From Sporomusaceae bacterium UBA1887 (GTDB lineage Bacteria; Bacillota; Negativicutes; Sporomusales; DSM-15969), in assembly GCA_002337925.1 (NCBI GenBank), contig DDHB01000096.1, forward strand, positions 67,380-90,802: DNA of 23,423 nt, written 5' to 3'. Positions 22,444 through 23,423 of the stretch are shown here, piece after piece. The position numbers and the translations under genes were made by a program. The notes under the pieces are model-generated. The model did no database searches and was not told the DNA's origin. It saw only the letters and a list, made by a program, of their open reading frames with translations. Each line of letters starts with the position of its first letter. Positions within the stretch are counted from its first letter, which is position 1.

Positions 22444-23184
22444 ATGTATGACTTCAACGGGAAATTTGTGGCCGTTACCGGGGCCGCTCAGGGGCTGGGA
22501 GCTGCCATGGCACAGCGATTTCTACAGGATGGGGCAGAAGGCGTTGCCTTGCTGGACCTGAACCGGGAGGGGTTGCAGGCAGCTGCCACCCGGCTTGACC
22601 CAGCCGGAACACGTACCATGGCGGTTGTTTGCAATGTGGCGGATCACCGGTCCGTCGAAGAGGCCTTCCACCAGATCCTGGCGCGCTTCGGCCGTGTAGA
22701 TATCCTCATCAATAATGCGGGCATCACCCGGGACTCGATGTCTCACAAGATGACGGTGGAGCAGTTTGATCCTGTGGTACAGGTTAGCCTGAACGGAGCG
22801 TTTTACTGTGCACAACAGGTGATCGGCCCAATGCGGGAGCAGGGGTGGGGGCGTATCATTTCTTTGTCATCCTTAGCTGCCGGGGGCAATGTCGGTCAGG
22901 CGAATTACTCTGCCGCCAAGGCAGGGATTATTGGCATGACAAAGACCTTGGCCTTGGAACTGGCGCCAAATTATGTCACGGTGAACTGCATTGCCCCTGG
23001 CTTGATCAATACCGAGATCATTAAGTCTGTTCCCGAAAAACAGATGGAGGCATTCTTAAAGAGCATCCCTATGCACCGGGTGGGCGAGCCGGAAGAAGTA
23101 GCCAATCTCGCTGCCTTCCTGGCTAGCGACGAGGCAGCATACATCACCGGCCAGTGCATCAAGATAACTGGCGGGCTGCGTTGA
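22444..23184 (+). CDS. Short-chain dehydrogenase/reductase, FabG-like
   Basis: A 246-aa classical SDR. The NAD(P)-binding TGAAQGLG is at 12-19, NNAG at 90-93, the catalytic serine pair at 142-143 and Y155-x3-K159 in YSAAK; PG follows in NCIAPGLINTE. D38 of the LLDLN segment after the second strand suggests NAD preference. Length and motifs match FabG/3-hydroxyacyl dehydrogenases. AAGGAG stands before the ATG. It lies between the reductase-family gene and the BKACE gene in the same sigma-54 operon, so a reasonable role is oxidation of a beta-hydroxy acid to the beta-keto acid that BKACE cleaves. A fatty-acid synthesis role is less likely because no other fab gene is near. Confidence 0.88.
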   Translation: MYDFNGKFVAVTGAAQGLGAAMAQRFLQDGAEGVALLDLNREGLQAAATRLDPAGTRTMAVVCNVADHRSVEEAFHQILARFGRVDILINNAGITRDSMSHKMTVEQFDPVVQVSLNGAFYCAQQVIGPMREQGWGRIISLSSLAAGGNVGQANYSAAKAGIIGMTKTLALELAPNYVTVNCIAPGLINTEIIKSVPEKQMEAFLKSIPMHRVGEPEEVANLAAFLASDEAAYITGQCIKITGGLR

Positions 23185-23220
23185 GGCAACACCAATCAGA
23201 TTTAGAAAGGAACGATGATT

Positions 23221-23423
23221 ATGACAAATAAAGTTTTTATCACTGCTGCCCTGACCGGAGCCGTTACCCCCAAGGATATCAACGAGCATATTCCCATGAC
23301 GCCTGAAGAAATTGCCGAGGACGCCTACAACTGCTGGAAGGCTGGCGCGGCAATCGTGCATCTGCACATGCGAGACGACAATGGCAAGGGCTCCATGGAG
23401 GAAGCACGGTTCAAAAAAAGCAC
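23221..23423 (+). CDS. BKACE family (DUF849) beta-keto acid cleavage enzyme, 3' end outside window
   Basis: The first 67 codons of a gene cut by the window edge. The N-terminus (VFITAALTGAVTPKD, then HIPMTPEEIAEDAYNCWKAG and AAIVHLHMRDDNGKG) is the hallmark of the BKACE family, whose HxH metal ligands are in HLHMRD. Known members, for example 3-keto-5-aminohexanoate cleavage enzyme, condense a beta-keto acid with acetyl-CoA and split it to acetoacetate and a new CoA ester. AGAAAGGA is 9 bases upstream of the ATG. It follows the SDR by 36 bases in the sigma-54-controlled operon. The substrate of this member cannot be told from the N-terminus alone. Family call is firm. Confidence 0.88.
   Translation, partial: MTNKVFITAALTGAVTPKDINEHIPMTPEEIAEDAYNCWKAGAAIVHLHMRDDNGKGSMEEARFKKS

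Noticed and set aside
1..23423. CRISPR arrays, tRNA/rRNA genes, transposases or integrases
   Set aside because: No regularly spaced repeats beyond the single 18-bp pair, no cloverleaf or rRNA-like sequence and no recombinase motifs were seen; the AT-rich island shows no recognisable att sites.

Overview
The window looks like chromosomal DNA of an anaerobic, low-to-mid GC Firmicute. The strong AGGAGG-type ribosome sites, sigma-A promoters with near-consensus boxes, hairpin-plus-T-run terminators, a Lsa/Vga-like ABC-F gene with a leader attenuator, a DcuC transporter and a sigma-54-driven BKACE operon would fit a member of the Negativicutes/Sporomusaceae, but this placement is inference from gene style, not a marker gene.

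Layout. (1) 1-972: end of a DUF2939 membrane-anchored protein, closed by a terminator. (2) 1254-7452: a visibly AT-rich, tightly packed five-gene operon, read as metallophosphoesterase, all-helical GASH-like protein, two small P-loop GTPases of the double-GTPase/TRAFAC type that share a DLSGE switch motif, and a 656-aa GAP1-like protein. It matches the predicted NTP-dependent conflict systems built around GTPase-associated protein 1 and is the most exciting part of the window. (3) 7626-10829, minus strand: a 1067-aa superfamily-1 helicase with a long coiled-coil insert, convergent with that operon. (4) 11070-11866, minus strand: two XRE-type regulators, the first preceded by two identical 18-bp direct repeats, probably its operator.

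(5) 12222-16677: a GC-richer metabolic operon with aconitase-X large subunit, DcuC-type dicarboxylate carrier, DUF1847 cysteine-rich protein and a PatB/MalY-type C-S lyase. A good sigma-A promoter lies at 11937-11965. (6) 16705-18456: an ABC-F ribosome-protection protein behind a complete transcription-attenuation leader: promoter, six-codon leader peptide, nested stems and terminator, with one segment able to pair either with the leader ORF or with the terminator.

(7) 18741 to the window end: a sigma-54 regulon. A PAS-AAA-Fis enhancer-binding protein is followed by two genes or operons, each with a near-consensus -24/-12 promoter: a soluble methyl-accepting signalling protein, and a catabolic operon (ketopantoate-reductase-family protein interrupted by an in-frame UGA, short-chain dehydrogenase, BKACE/DUF849 enzyme cut by the window edge). 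The enhancer-binding protein probably turns on both promoters for breakdown of a hydroxy- or keto-acid. A perfect 16-bp inverted repeat upstream of the second promoter is a candidate activator site.
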